DNA of 64,000 nt from positions 1-64,000 of the forward strand of contig JAPLHB010000051.1 of the NCBI GenBank assembly GCA_026389845.1, read 5' to 3'. The translations under genes were made by a program, and so were the position numbers. The DNA comes from Chloroflexota bacterium (GTDB lineage: Bacteria; Chloroflexota; Anaerolineae; CG2-30-64-16). Of this stretch, positions 19,970 to 29,800 are shown in pieces. Every line of letters begins with the position of its first letter. Positions within the stretch are counted from its first letter, which is position 1. Below the pieces are notes generated by a model that had not been told where the DNA came from, ran no database searches, and saw only the letters and a program-made list of their open reading frames with translations.

Positions 19970-22252
19970 ATGTCGCGTTACATCGCCACGCGCGCCATTC
20001 GCGGCGCGAACCTGATCACACAAGAAGCCGAGGCGTTGCTGAACAAGGCCCTGAAAGAGAAGGGACCGGAGACGCCGGTGGCTTTTCCGAATACCGCCTA
20101 CGATCTGCCCACGATCCTGGGCATGACTGGCCGCGAGATCACCAAGCTCGGTGAGCTGCCGCCGGTGCTGGAACATGCCAAGGATCTGCTGCACCCAGTT
20201 CCGTCGGCCCACTGCTGGACGCCCTACCTGGGCGAAACGCTCGACTGCGGCATGGCGACGCTGCTGTCGGCTGAGATCATCGAGGCCGTGCGCTTTGTCT
20301 ACGGCGAGGAGCCTGGCAGCATCTCTGGCTTCCACGCCGCGGGCGGCAGCTTCACCAGCCCCGATATGGCTGAGGGGGGTAACGGCATGGGGCGGCTCAA
20401 CGGCCCCATTGACGACATCCAGTTGCGCGCGTGGGGCATCCAGCTCGTGGATGGCCGCATGCCCGGCTTTGCGGCCATCGTCGGTGCGGCCAAGAGCAAC
20501 GAGGTCGCGGTCAAGATCGTGCGCGAGCTGCAGAAGCGCAACATCCTGATCTTCCTCTGCGGCAATACCAACGGCCGCTCGATGATCCACCAGCTCCAGG
20601 AAGAAGGGGTGGAGATGGGCTACGACACCTATATCGTGCCGTTCGGCCTCGACACCCTTTCCGCGATCTATCCCATCGGCTTCGCCACCCGCTCCGCGCT
20701 GACCTTCGGCGGCATGAAGGGCGGCCAGGCCAAGGACATCCTGCTCTACAACCGCCAGCGCGTCTTCGCGTTCGTGCTGGCGTTGGGCGAAGTGGATGAC
20801 CTGAAGTACGCCGCGGCCGCGGGCGCGATCAACTACGGCTTCCCCGTCATCGCCGACACCCGCATCCCGCAGATCCTGCCCACCGGCGTCACCACCTACG
20901 AGCACGTCATCTCGATGCCGTTCAACGAGATCGAAGGCAAGGACGACCTGGAGCGGGCTGAGAAGCTGGTGCAGAAGTGCGTCGAGACCCGCGGGGTCAA
21001 GATCAAGCTGACCGAGGTGCCGATCCCCGTGCCCTACGGCTCCGCGTTCGAAGGCGAAGTCGTGCGCAAGGGCGACATGCGCGTCGAGTTCGGCGGCAAG
21101 TACAGCCGCGCGTTCGAGTACCTGCGCATGGTGGACATGGATCAGGTGGAAGACGGCAAGGTCGAGGTGATCGGTCCCGGCTTCGACGAACTGCCCGAAG
21201 GCAAGGCGATGGACATGGGCATCCTGGTCGAGGTGGCCGGCCGCAAGATGCAAAGCGACTTCGAGCCGGTGCTCGAACGCCAGATCCACTACTTCTGCAA
21301 CGGCGCGTCCGGCATCCAGCACATCGGCCAGCGCGACATCACCTGGATTCGCATCAGCAAAGCCGCGGCCGCGAAGGGTTTCAACCTGCGTCACTTCGGC
21401 GACATCCTCCACGCCCGCTTCATGGCCGACTTCGGCGCGATCGTGGATAAGGTGCAGGTCAAGATCATCACCGATCCTGCCTTGTTCCACGAATGGCTCG
21501 GCAAGGCCCGCTCGGCCTACGATTATCGCAACCGCCGCCTGGCCGACATGACCGACGAAGTGGTGGATGATTTCTACACCTGCACGCTCTGCCAGTCCTT
21601 TGCGCCGACGCATCTGTGCCTGGTCAGCCCGCAACGGTTGGGACTGTGCGGCGCGTACAACTACCTGGACTGCGCCGCGAGCTATTCGATCAACCCGACC
21701 GGCCCGAACCAGCCCGTGCGCAAGGGCCGGATGATTGACCAGGTCAAGGGCATCTACACCGGCCTGAACGAGATCGCGGTGCAGAAGTCGCAGGGGGCGG
21801 TGCAGGAAGTCTCGATGTACTCGATCATGAACAGCCCGATGACCGCGTGCGGCTGCTTCGAGTGCATCGTGATGCTGATCCCCGAAGCCAACGGCGTGAT
21901 GGTGGTGAGCCGCGAGGACACCAGCATGACCCCGGCCGGCATGACCTTCAGCACCCTGGCGGGCATGGCGGGCGGCGGCTTGCAAACCCCCGGCGTGATG
22001 GGCATTGGCAAGTACTATCTGACCAGCCCGAAGTTCATCTCGGCCGACGGTGGCTTCAAGCGCATCGTCTGGATGAGCAGCATCCTCAAGCAGACCATGG
22101 CCGCGGAGATGGCGGAAGTGGCCGCGCGCGAGGGCGATCCAGACCTGATCGGCAAGATCGCGGATGAAACGATCTGCACCGACGTAGATGGACTGCTGGC
22201 GCACCTGGAAGGGACGGGGTATCCGGCGTTGATGATGGAGCCGATGTTCTAG
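19970..22252 (+). CDS. acsB: CO-methylating acetyl-CoA synthase (ACS beta subunit)
   Basis: 760 aa. Joins CO, a corrinoid-bound methyl and CoA into acetyl-CoA. The A-cluster cysteines are C538, C541, C550, C560 and the C627-G628-C629 motif (ACGCFECI). Their spacing (x2, x8, x9, x66, x1) matches the Moorella enzyme. The N-terminal CODH-contact domain is present (LPPVLEHAKDLLHPVPSAHC), so this is the bacterial full-length form. ACGGAGG precedes ATG. The corrinoid protein and methyltransferase genes (acsC, acsD, acsE) are not in the window. Confidence 0.97.
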   Translation: MSRYIATRAIRGANLITQEAEALLNKALKEKGPETPVAFPNTAYDLPTILGMTGREITKLGELPPVLEHAKDLLHPVPSAHCWTPYLGETLDCGMATLLSAEIIEAVRFVYGEEPGSISGFHAAGGSFTSPDMAEGGNGMGRLNGPIDDIQLRAWGIQLVDGRMPGFAAIVGAAKSNEVAVKIVRELQKRNILIFLCGNTNGRSMIHQLQEEGVEMGYDTYIVPFGLDTLSAIYPIGFATRSALTFGGMKGGQAKDILLYNRQRVFAFVLALGEVDDLKYAAAAGAINYGFPVIADTRIPQILPTGVTTYEHVISMPFNEIEGKDDLERAEKLVQKCVETRGVKIKLTEVPIPVPYGSAFEGEVVRKGDMRVEFGGKYSRAFEYLRMVDMDQVEDGKVEVIGPGFDELPEGKAMDMGILVEVAGRKMQSDFEPVLERQIHYFCNGASGIQHIGQRDITWIRISKAAAAKGFNLRHFGDILHARFMADFGAIVDKVQVKIITDPALFHEWLGKARSAYDYRNRRLADMTDEVVDDFYTCTLCQSFAPTHLCLVSPQRLGLCGAYNYLDCAASYSINPTGPNQPVRKGRMIDQVKGIYTGLNEIAVQKSQGAVQEVSMYSIMNSPMTACGCFECIVMLIPEANGVMVVSREDTSMTPAGMTFSTLAGMAGGGLQTPGVMGIGKYYLTSPKFISADGGFKRIVWMSSILKQTMAAEMAEVAAREGDPDLIGKIADETICTDVDGLLAHLEGTGYPALMMEPMF

Positions 22253-22350
22253 GCGGACGAAGGACGAACGACCGAGGACGAAGGCGCCGTCGGGTGGGTT
22301 GGCGGCGCCTCCGTGATGCGTGCTGCGTGATCCGTGAGGGTTGCGTGGCA
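22252..22350. repeat. ACGAAGGACGAACGACC and GTGATGCGTGCTGCGTG repeats
   Basis: Two word families side by side after acsB. The 22351-22494 remainder holds an isolated TATAAT (22406-22411) without a clear -35 box. Confidence 0.65.
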
Positions 22351-22494
22351 CGTTGCGCGCTTTTCGCAGGCACTCGGCGCGTTAGGATGTCATCGCAAAT
22401 CGGGGTATAATCAACCAGGAGCCATCACGAGCCTGGCGAACCATCGTGACAGCGGTTTAGCAACGCGCAGAGAAGTCCAGACAGGGGGTGCACT

Positions 22495-22758
22495 ATGACG
22501 GAGGCAATTCTTCAACGGGTGCTTAATCAGATACCGGTGCTCGACCAGTATGAGTTGCGGCAAGTACAGCGAGCCGTGCAAGAGCGACTTGCCCCACGGG
22601 AACAAACACGAAAGCGTCGCGCATTCTACCACGCGCTGCGTGCTTCCGGCCTGGTCAACCGAATCAAGACGCGTCCGCCAGGCGATGTCATCCAGCGACG
22701 GTTGGTGCAGGTGCAAGGTCCGCCTGTTTCACAGACGATCATCGAGGAACGACGCTGA
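22495..22758 (+). CDS. Small protein, probable antitoxin of the adjacent PIN toxin
   Basis: 87 aa, basic and helical (VLDQYELRQVQRAVQERLAP, then RKRRAFYHALRASGLVNRIK). The family is not recognised with certainty. It sits directly upstream of a PIN-domain gene with no gap (TGA then ATG), the usual VapB position. No clear DNA-binding motif was identified. Confidence 0.6.
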   Translation: MTEAILQRVLNQIPVLDQYELRQVQRAVQERLAPREQTRKRRAFYHALRASGLVNRIKTRPPGDVIQRRLVQVQGPPVSQTIIEERR

Positions 22759-23223
22759 ATGGCCGACTACTACTTCGATAGCAGTGCTCTCGTCAAGCGC
22801 TACATCAATGAAACTGGCTCAGCGTGGGTCTGTGGCTTGTTTGACCCTAACTTGAGGCACGAAGCCTTCATCGCAGCGGTCACGCCCGTGGAGATTGTCG
22901 CTGCAATCGCACGACGCGCGATTGGGAAGACGATCGCCCAGGTTGACGCCGTGGCGGCCTGTACCCAATTTCGGGCAGATCTCCAAACCAGTTACCAGGT
23001 TGTTGAATTGACGGATGTATTGCTCACCCACGCAATGTCCCTTGCAGAGACGTATGCCCTGCGCGGATATGACGCCGTGCAGTTGGCCGCCGCGCTGGCG
23101 ATCGATGCGCTCTGTATAGAGAATGAACTACCTCCGCTCATTTTTGTTTCCGCCGATGGTGAACTGAACGCTGTGGCTGCCGGCATAGGCCTGACTATCG
23201 AAAACCCCAACAACCATGTATGA
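22759..23223 (+). CDS. PIN-domain ribonuclease toxin (VapC-like)
   Basis: 154 aa. PIN-fold acidic residues: Asp in YYFDSSALVKRY, Glu in VTPVEIVAAI, Asp in LRGYDAVQLAAAL and Asp in FVSADGELNAVA. VapC toxins cleave tRNA or rRNA. All four acidic positions look intact. Confidence 0.88.
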   Translation: MADYYFDSSALVKRYINETGSAWVCGLFDPNLRHEAFIAAVTPVEIVAAIARRAIGKTIAQVDAVAACTQFRADLQTSYQVVELTDVLLTHAMSLAETYALRGYDAVQLAAALAIDALCIENELPPLIFVSADGELNAVAAGIGLTIENPNNHV

Positions 23224-23253
23224 CCCGCCTCAAGGGGTGATGGAGGAGTAGGG

Positions 23254-23553
23254 ATGCAGAAAGATCCAATTGTGGCCGAAGTACGCAAGATTCGTGAAGA
23301 CTACGCGGCTCAGTGCAACTTCGATCTGCAAGCGCTGTACCGCGCGCTGAAAGAACGAGAACAGCAAGACCCCCGTCCGAAGGTTTCCTATCCAGCCAAG
23401 CCGGCAAAGATTGCTCCAAGAAGGAAGTCAGGAGCGATGCGGAACGTACCGCGCACCGGGAAGGAATTGCTTCTCCGAGAAACCACAGCCTGGGAAACCG
23501 CCAGTGAGGAAGATGCGCTGAAAACCGAGAAGAGACTGGCGGAGATGAAGTGA
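23254..23553 (+). CDS. Small hypothetical protein
   Basis: 99 aa. The N-terminal half (MQKDPIVAEVRKIREDYAAQ then FDLQALYRALKER) matches a widespread short unknown family often found among TA genes. The second half is basic, then acidic. It overlaps the mazF stub start (TGATG), which suggests it once served as antitoxin or accessory gene. Confidence 0.55.
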   Translation: MQKDPIVAEVRKIREDYAAQCNFDLQALYRALKEREQQDPRPKVSYPAKPAKIAPRRKSGAMRNVPRTGKELLLRETTAWETASEEDALKTEKRLAEMK

Positions 23554-23645
23554 TGGCGCGCGGAGATGTCGTGATCATCGAGTTGCCATCGAGCGAGTTG
23601 CGCGAGCAAAGTGGGCGACGTTTCGCGTCGGACTTCAGCCGTTGA
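23553..23645 (+). pseudogene. MazF/PemK-like toxin N-terminal stub
   Basis: 30 aa: MARGDVVIIELPSSELREQ then SGRRFA, the first strand and RRPA-like motif of PemK/MazF toxins, then an early stop. The next 110 nt in another frame encode a helical peptide (LRRIIREELHREVLQPNA) that is not MazF. Probably a deletion remnant. Confidence 0.5.
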
Positions 23646-23754
23646 TCCACGACACTTTGCGGGAATCCATGAGGCGCGATGACCTGGACGAGCGACTGCG
23701 GCGGATTATTCGCGAGGAACTGCACCGCGAGGTTCTGCAGCCAAACGCTTGAGA

Positions 23755-23815
23755 CGTGCTGCGCGAGCCGAGAGGGTCGCGTGGCACGCAGCACGTTCTG
23801 GTTGGCAGTTGATCT
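23755..23815. repeat. GCACGCAGCACG-type repeat
   Basis: CGTGCTGCGCGAGCCGAGAGG and GTGGCACGCAGCACG form an imperfect hairpin. The rest of 23646-23879 holds no supported gene. Confidence 0.5.
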
Positions 23816-23879
23816 TCACAAGTCGAGGTAGGCGTCAGCATATGACTGACACCGTCTGAAGGAAGGCAGGGAAGCCACT

Positions 23880-24485
23880 TTGAGATCTACCAGCCTATCG
23901 GTGCTCGCTGTGATCTGCATCGTCTATGGCGTCGTCATCATCGCTATTACGGCACTTGAGTGGATACTGGTCGAGATTCTCACTCCTTTCATGATGGCCC
24001 CACTACAACTGCTCTCGTGGGCGGTGCTTGGCCTACTGATCCTTGTCTCGATGATCTATTTCGCCGCGCGATGTCGAAAGAATCTCAGGCGGTCGAGCTT
24101 ACCGCTCTTGATAAACACCGTTGTCGTCTTGATACTGTGGTTTGTGCCATTTACGGACATATGGCTGAATCTTGAATTCAACGTGAACAAGAACAAGTAC
24201 GATCAAGTTGTGCAGATGGTTGAAAGAGGTGATCTTCATTCAGTTGCATACGTGACGCAACTGCCACCGGCGTACCGCAGCATCTCACGGGGTGGCGATG
24301 TCATTATCGACAGAAGCGACGGCGTAACAAGCGTCTTCTTCTTTACCTTCCGCGGCGTACTGGACAATTTCTCGGGCTACATGTATCGGTCAAACGATGC
24401 ACTGCCGCCTGAAAATTTCATGCTCGGTGACTGGGTTCAGATCAAGCGCAAACGGCCGTACTGGTTCTTCTGTGCTTCTCAATAA
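23880..24485 (+). CDS. Hypothetical membrane protein
   Basis: 201 aa from TTG 23880 with AGGGAAG upstream. Three hydrophobic segments (VLAVICIVYGVVIIAITALE, PLQLLSWAVLGLLILVSMI and PLLINTVVVLILWFVPF) precede a soluble C-terminal domain with FFFTFRGVLDNFSGYMYRS. The gene is lower in GC than its neighbours, which suggests acquisition. No known family recognised. Between 24486 and 24639 nothing is supported. Confidence 0.55.
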   Translation: MRSTSLSVLAVICIVYGVVIIAITALEWILVEILTPFMMAPLQLLSWAVLGLLILVSMIYFAARCRKNLRRSSLPLLINTVVVLILWFVPFTDIWLNLEFNVNKNKYDQVVQMVERGDLHSVAYVTQLPPAYRSISRGGDVIIDRSDGVTSVFFFTFRGVLDNFSGYMYRSNDALPPENFMLGDWVQIKRKRPYWFFCASQ

Positions 24486-24639
24486 CACGCGCAGGGTGAA
24501 CGGTTCCCATATCCCGCCGTGCAGCACCGCGGGCCACGTCAACCCAGGCATGGACGTGGCGCCGAAGCGCGTCGCCAGCATCGTGATCTCGGAGGTCGCG
24601 CCTGCCGTTTGCCGCGGATTCGTTCCTGGCAACCATCTC

Positions 24640-24668
24640 TTGACGATCTGTACCCTATATGGTACACT
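24640..24668 (+). promoter_or_regulatory. Promoter with internal operator for the HigBA-like module
   Basis: TTGACG (24640-24645), 17-nt spacer, TACACT (24663-24668). The palindrome TGTACC-CTATAT-GGTACA (24649-24666) lies between the boxes, the classic position for autorepression by an HTH antitoxin. The predicted start is at about 24675, next to GTG 24677, so the mRNA is probably leaderless. Confidence 0.7.
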
Positions 24669-24676
24669 GGGGATAC

Positions 24677-25026
24677 GTGAGCACCGAACCGATCCTGCGC
24701 GTTGTTTTCTTTCGCTCTGAGTCTGGCCGTGAACCGGTGCGCGAATGGCTGCGCGAGCTTGACCAGGCGGATCGGAAGATAATCGGTGAAGACATTAAGC
24801 TGGTGCAGTTCCGCTGGCCGCTTGGATGCCGTTGGTCAGTAAGCTGGAGCCTGACCTGTGGGAAGTCCGCAGCGACTTGCCCGGCAGACGGATTGCCCGT
24901 GTCTGCTTCACGGTGAAGGCTGGCGAAATGGCGCTCTTGCACGGATTTATCAAGAAGAGCCAGAAGACACCGTTGCAAGATCTGGAGTTGGCCCGTGAGC
25001 GGAAAAACCTCTGGCGAGGCGGATGA
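24677..25026 (+). pseudogene. HigB/Gp49-like (DUF891) toxin, frameshifted
   Basis: The first part (VVFFRSESGREPVREWLREL, IGEDIKLVQFRWPLG) and the second (MPLVSKLEPDLWEVRSDL, LLHGFIKKSQKTP, LELARERK) form one RelE-superfamily DUF891 toxin. They lie in different frames, with one base missing near 24826. The partner antitoxin is intact. Either an inactivated toxin or a sequencing indel. Confidence 0.8.
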
Positions 25027-25030
25027 ACCT

Positions 25031-25309
25031 ATGAACAAATACACCGGTAGTGATTTCGACGCGTTCTTGAAGGACGAAGGCATCCTCGAAGAAGTGACTG
25101 CCAGGGCGCACAAGCGACTCCTGGCGCTCCAACTGAGCGATGCGATGAAGGCTTCCAACACGAGCAAGCTACAACTCGCCAAGAGACTCCAAACCAGTCG
25201 CTCTCAGGTTGATCGTCTGCTAGATCCCGACAATACTGCTGTCACCCTTGAGTCTTTGGAGCGCCTGGCGCAAGCCGTGGGCAAGCAACTCAGAGTTGAG
25301 TTTGCATGA
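25031..25309 (+). CDS. HigA-like HTH antitoxin
   Basis: 92 aa from ATG 25031 (GAGGCGG upstream). C-terminal Xre-type helix-turn-helix: LQLAKRLQTSRSQVDRLLD, then VTLESLERLAQAVGKQLRVE. It follows the HigB-like gene by four bases, so the order is toxin first, typical of higBA. It probably binds the TGTACC palindrome at 24649. Confidence 0.85.
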   Translation: MNKYTGSDFDAFLKDEGILEEVTARAHKRLLALQLSDAMKASNTSKLQLAKRLQTSRSQVDRLLDPDNTAVTLESLERLAQAVGKQLRVEFA

Positions 25310-25332
25310 TCCGATTTTTTAGATAGGAACCC

Positions 25333-25842
25333 ATGCCCGAACCCCTCCTCGTCCGCGACGTGATGCGCATCGGCGTGCCGACCTGCAAAGAGACTGACAC
25401 GCTCGACAAAGTCGCCGCGCTCATGCTTGACCAGGCGGCCACGGCGCTCGTCGTGCTGGATGAAGAAGCCGACACCCGCGGCTGGATCAACGAGGCGCGG
25501 CTGGCCGCGGCCTATTTGCGCGTCACGCAGACCCTTGAGGTCTCCGAGACCTCAAGGGTCTCTTCGCTGACCGCCGCCGACATCATGGACGAGGACGTGC
25601 CCGAAGCGCCGAGCGACATCCCGCTGGCGGCGGCCGCGCAGCTCATGGCAGACACGGGCGCGGATCACCTGTTTTTCCTGCACCATGCGGCCGGTCGCAC
25701 GTGGCCTGCGTCGGTGCTTGGCTTACGCGATCTCGTGCGGGCGATGGCGGGGCCGGAGTACATCAAGAATCAAGGCACTGCGGCGCCGCGTCCCACGCCG
25801 ATGGACTTGTTCAGACAAAGATACGGGTTGCCGAAGAAGTAG
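25333..25842 (+). CDS. Tandem CBS-domain protein
   Basis: 169 aa with two CBS modules (VRDVMRIGVPTCKETDTLDK; AADIMDEDVPEAPSDIPLAA). CBS pairs bind adenine nucleotides and often sense energy charge; no attached effector domain is present. A 33-bp palindrome is translated as QTLEVSETSRVS between the modules. Confidence 0.85.
   Translation: MPEPLLVRDVMRIGVPTCKETDTLDKVAALMLDQAATALVVLDEEADTRGWINEARLAAAYLRVTQTLEVSETSRVSSLTAADIMDEDVPEAPSDIPLAAAAQLMADTGADHLFFLHHAAGRTWPASVLGLRDLVRAMAGPEYIKNQGTAAPRPTPMDLFRQRYGLPKK
25529..25561. repeat. 33-bp perfect palindrome in the CBS gene
   Basis: AGACCCTTGAGGTCT, loop CCG, AGACCTCAAGGGTCT: 15-bp perfect arms, 11 codons, in frame. Same build as 30401-30433. Confidence 0.9.
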
Positions 25843-25860
25843 GGGCGATCCGGGCGACTG

Positions 25861-26838
25861 TCAATACGCCGTCGTCAGCGTGCGGTGATACGGCTGCACG
25901 TCCGGCCCTTGCTGCCGGCCGGCGTACCAGAGCCAGTAGTCGAGGTGCAGAGCGGTGACTGCGGGGAGGCGGGGGGCCAGGTCGCGGCGCATCAGCTCCG
26001 CGGCCCAAATCGTGGCGATACGGAGCTCCAGCTCCCAGCGGAAACCAGCGGGGATGAGCGCCTGGCCGTCCACGGCTGCGGCCAGGTCAGGGGTGTAGGC
26101 CAGGATGCCCAGGCGGCGGAGCACCTGCGGCAGCTTGTAGTCGGCGAAAACGGTGAGCTGGTCGGCGCGGGCCAGGCGGCCCCAGCCCTGCCCGCCGAAT
26201 GCCTCGAAGAGCATCGCGACGGCCAGTTGCGCCCGCTTGTAGAAGGGCACGCGACGTCCCTCGAAACCCCAAACGTCGTCGAACGACGGAAACCGCTCGA
26301 CCAACACCTTTACCAGCCGCGGGGCATCCCCGCCCGCGGCTGCGATAACCTCCGTGAATCGGCCGCCGAATTCCGCGGTCAGCACCCGCCCCACCTCCTG
26401 CCAGATTGCCAGCCGCTCGGCCATCAGATGAAGCTGCCCGCGTCCAGCCAGGATGTGGGCCAGGTCGGCCGCGGTGAGGCGCGCCAGGGTCGCGGCATCC
26501 AGGATCGGGATGCCTTCATCCAGCGCGCGGTGGATCGAGCCGAGCACGGCCATCGAGCCATCCCACCACTGGCCGCCGAACTCGACTTCCCACTTCGGAT
26601 CGCCCCAGTAGCAGAAGTTGATGGCGTTGAAGAGCAGGATTTGGCCGGCCAGCGCATCAGGATCGCGACGGTAGAAGACGGGGAAATCCCACGCCGGCAG
26701 TTTCAGGTCGCCCGGGCCGATGCCCGCGCAGACTTCGGTCAGCCGCGCTTCGTCAATCCTCACGCAGCGCAGGCGCGATGTGTTCTCGGCGACGGCTTCG
26801 AGCACGCCCAGGGTCGGTGCAGTCGTAATTTCAGTCAA
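25861..26838 (-). CDS. Queuosine 5'-phosphate N-glycosylase/hydrolase (DUF2419, Qng1 family)
   Basis: 325 aa. Releases queuine from queuosine 5'-monophosphate, allowing salvage of the tRNA base. Family motifs: INFCYWGDPKW, GSMAVLGSIHRALDEGIPI, FYKRAQL, LTVFADYKLPQVLRRLGIL, the block WELELRIATIWAAELM, and LDYWLWYAGR. A homologue from Sphaerobacter, also Chloroflexota, is known. No other queuosine gene is adjacent. Confidence 0.92.
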   Translation of the reverse strand: MTEITTAPTLGVLEAVAENTSRLRCVRIDEARLTEVCAGIGPGDLKLPAWDFPVFYRRDPDALAGQILLFNAINFCYWGDPKWEVEFGGQWWDGSMAVLGSIHRALDEGIPILDAATLARLTAADLAHILAGRGQLHLMAERLAIWQEVGRVLTAEFGGRFTEVIAAAGGDAPRLVKVLVERFPSFDDVWGFEGRRVPFYKRAQLAVAMLFEAFGGQGWGRLARADQLTVFADYKLPQVLRRLGILAYTPDLAAAVDGQALIPAGFRWELELRIATIWAAELMRRDLAPRLPAVTALHLDYWLWYAGRQQGPDVQPYHRTLTTAY

Positions 26839-26853
26839 CGGGCAAAATCCTCC

Positions 26854-29800
26854 CTACCGACGCCGCAATAGATGCGGCATATAGACACGCTGCGCTGTGA
26901 CTCGGGTCGCCGTAGGCGTCGGCGTGCTGACAGGCCGCGTGCCGGTCGCCGTCGGTGTGCGCGTGGCGGTCACAGTCGGCGTCTTCGTCGGGGACGCGGT
27001 AGCGGTCGCGGTCGGCGTCGGTGTACGCGTGACCTGCCCAGTGTATTCGTCCGCACCGATGTCGAAGCCGGGACCGGCCGGCCGCGTATCGCCATCCATG
27101 TCGGCTCGGATGCTCGCATCAACGCCCGCGTCGCGCGCCGCCGACGCGCTGCCGATGTGATAATCCCCCGCCGCGGCGTTCAGGAAGGCCGGGGCGCCGG
27201 CCACATCCCCCTGGGTCAGGATGGCGCTCAGGTTGTCGGTCGTGTTCGCACCGTTGCCGGACCAGAGGGTGCTCACCAGCGTCACCGGCTGGTCCACCGC
27301 GCCGAGGCCGGTCGTCTGTCCCGCGACGATAGTATCCACGAACATTGCCGACGCGTCCCGCACGGTGGATCCGACCGGGTACGCGTCCGGCAGGGCGCTG
27401 TCAAGGGTCAGCCGCCAGGCGTCGCCGTACCCTATCGCCACCAGCCGGCGCCAGGCCCGCGTCGTTCCATTGGTGTGGAGGATCAACAGCGTGTCGCCGA
27501 TGCGGTAGTAGCACGGGGTGGTGACCTTCAACTGCGTGCCGCTGGCATACGGATCAACCAGCGAGCCCGCATAGAGCGGAGATTCGAGCCAGACGCCTGC
27601 TCCGACCTGGTTATCGGCGATAGTCGTGTGGAGGAAGCGGCCCCACGTCAAAGGTTCGGACAGGTTGCCGGTCTTGCCCATCCAGACGCCGCTGCCCTGG
27701 GTGTCGGCCCGGTTGTGTGCGATCACGGAGTTGGTCACGCTGAACTCATTGCTGCTCGCGATGGAGAGACCGCCGCCCAGCCCGGTCATCGCCGCGTTTT
27801 TCGAGGCGGTATTGCCCAGGATTGTGTTCGCATCGAGCCGCGCCATGTAGCTGGGACCCAGGTAGATCCCGCCGCCGCTGCCCGCGCCGCTCTGGCTGGC
27901 CACATTGTCCGCGATCAAATTGTGTGTTACGGTGAAGATGTCGGTACTGTTCATCGTATTGCGCGAGACGTACAGCCCGCCGCCCTGACCGTCGCCGGCG
28001 CCTCCGGCGACATTTCCCCGTACGGTGTTGCCGGAGAAGGTCGTAGGGCCGCCGAGGCTGGCGCCGCGCAGTCCGATGCCGAGCATCACGCCTCCTCCGC
28101 TGCCGCCGCCCGCCGTGGCAGCGCGGTTGTCCAGGATGCTGTTGCCGGTCACGACTGCATTGCCGCTGGCGCACAGGCCGCCGCCCCCGCCCCCCGCGGC
28201 TGCCGCGCTGGCGATGTTGTCCTGGACCAGGTTCCCCGTGAAGGAAGCGGCTGCGTGGACGCTGGCGTAGATGGCGACCCCGCCGCAGTAGGCCGCCTGG
28301 GCCGTCGCGCCGGTGTTGCCGGTGAAGGTATTGCCGCTGACCGTGCCGTCGGCCAGCCACAGGTCGAGGCCGCCCGCGCCGCTTTTCCAGCCCGAAGTGT
28401 TGGCCGCGGCCGTGCTCCCCGTGTTGCCGCGCACCGTGTTGCCGGTCAGGGTGGCGGCAGCCCTGACGTCATAGGTCACGTAGCCGAAGCTCAACCCGCC
28501 GCCGACCCCCTGGTCAGCGGTGCTCGCGATATTGTTCTCGATCGTGTTGTCGCGGAGGGTCAGCATGCCACTCTCGGCATAGAATCCGCCGCCGAAGCCG
28601 TCTTTGCCCTTGCTGGCCGTGTTCGCGGCGAGGACGTTGCTGCTCAGCGTGATCGTCACGTCGCTCGTGAAGATGCCGCCGCCGTAGCCGGTGAAGCCCT
28701 GGCTGCCGGTGTTCTCCTGCACCGTGTTGCCGGTCAGTACCACCAGCCCGGGCCGCGGCGTCTGGGCCGAGGCCTCGATGCCGCCGCCGTAGCCGTAGCC
28801 GGTGATGTTGGCGATGTTGTTGCGGACGGTGTTGGCCGTCAGCGCCGTGTCGAAAGGCTCGTTTAAGGAGATGCCGCCGCCCCGGCTGTTGTTGTTGACC
28901 GGGGTGCTCCCCATGGCGGTGTTGCCGGCAGTGTTGCCCTGGATCGTGTTGCCGGTCAGGGTTGCCTTGACCCGCCACAGCTCGATGCCGCCGCCCCGGC
29001 AGAGGGCCGTGGCCGGCACGGCGTTGCCGCAGGCCGCATTGTCCTGGAAGGTGTTGCTGGCCAGCGCGATCGTCGCGATCCGGGTGTTGAGGTCCGAGAC
29101 GGCGTAGAGCCCGCCGCCGTCGCCGACGGTGGCCGTGGCAGCGGTGTTGCCTATCAGGCGGTTGTCCGTGAGCGTCGCGTTGGCGTCGCGGAGGAAGATG
29201 CCGCCGCCGCTGCCTGGGCCGCTTGCGCTCGCGCGGTTGCCCTGCACTGTGTTGTTCGTGAACGTGATTTCGCTCCCGTCCGCTCTGATCCCGCCTCCGT
29301 AGCCCGTTGCGCCCGCGGCCGAGGTCGCCGTGTTATCGGCGATGGTATTGCCGGCCAGGGCCGCGGTGACTGTATCCAGATGGATACCGCCCCCCCATCC
29401 CCCGCTGGCGGTGCTGGCGGTGTTGTTCCGGATCGTGTTGGCGGACAGGGTGACGGGGCCGCCCCAGCCGGGATAGTTCTTGACGAGGACTCCCCCGCCG
29501 TAGCCGATGCCGCCGGTGCTGGCCCGATTGTTCTCGACGGTGCTCCCGTCGAGGGTCAGGGTGCTGAACATGGCCGCCAGCCCGCCGCCGTATCCGGAGC
29601 CGGATGCGACAGTGCTGGCTGTATTGCTGTAGATCGCGCAGTTGTGGAGCGTCGCCTGGGCCAGGTAGACGAAGACACCGCCGCCGGCCGGCCGGTCGGC
29701 CCCCCCGTAGCCGCCCAGCCCGGTCGCGTTGCCGCCGGTGATCCGTAGACCTTCCACCGTGACTGCTGGGGCCGCCGTCACTGTGCCAGAGATGACCAGC

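Noticed and set aside
19913-22351. 812-aa open frame on the strand opposite acsB
   Set aside because: A shadow of GC-rich acsB: His/Arg/Asp-rich low-complexity translation, no family motif, and acsB itself has all catalytic residues.
22384-22411. Promoter for the VapBC-like pair at TATAAT 22406
   Set aside because: No acceptable -35 box at 16-18 nt; only mentioned as an isolated box.
23646-23757. Short helical reading frame after the mazF stub
   Set aside because: No start codon with ribosome site in the right frame and no clear family; treated as debris.
24390-24632. 80-aa minus-strand frame between the membrane protein and the HigBA module
   Set aside because: Overlaps the membrane protein end, no ribosome site, no recognised family.
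26872-28866. 664-aa open frame opposite the beta-helix gene
   Set aside because: Arg/Gly/Ala-rich shadow of a repeat gene; the minus-strand protein has a signal peptide and regular coils.
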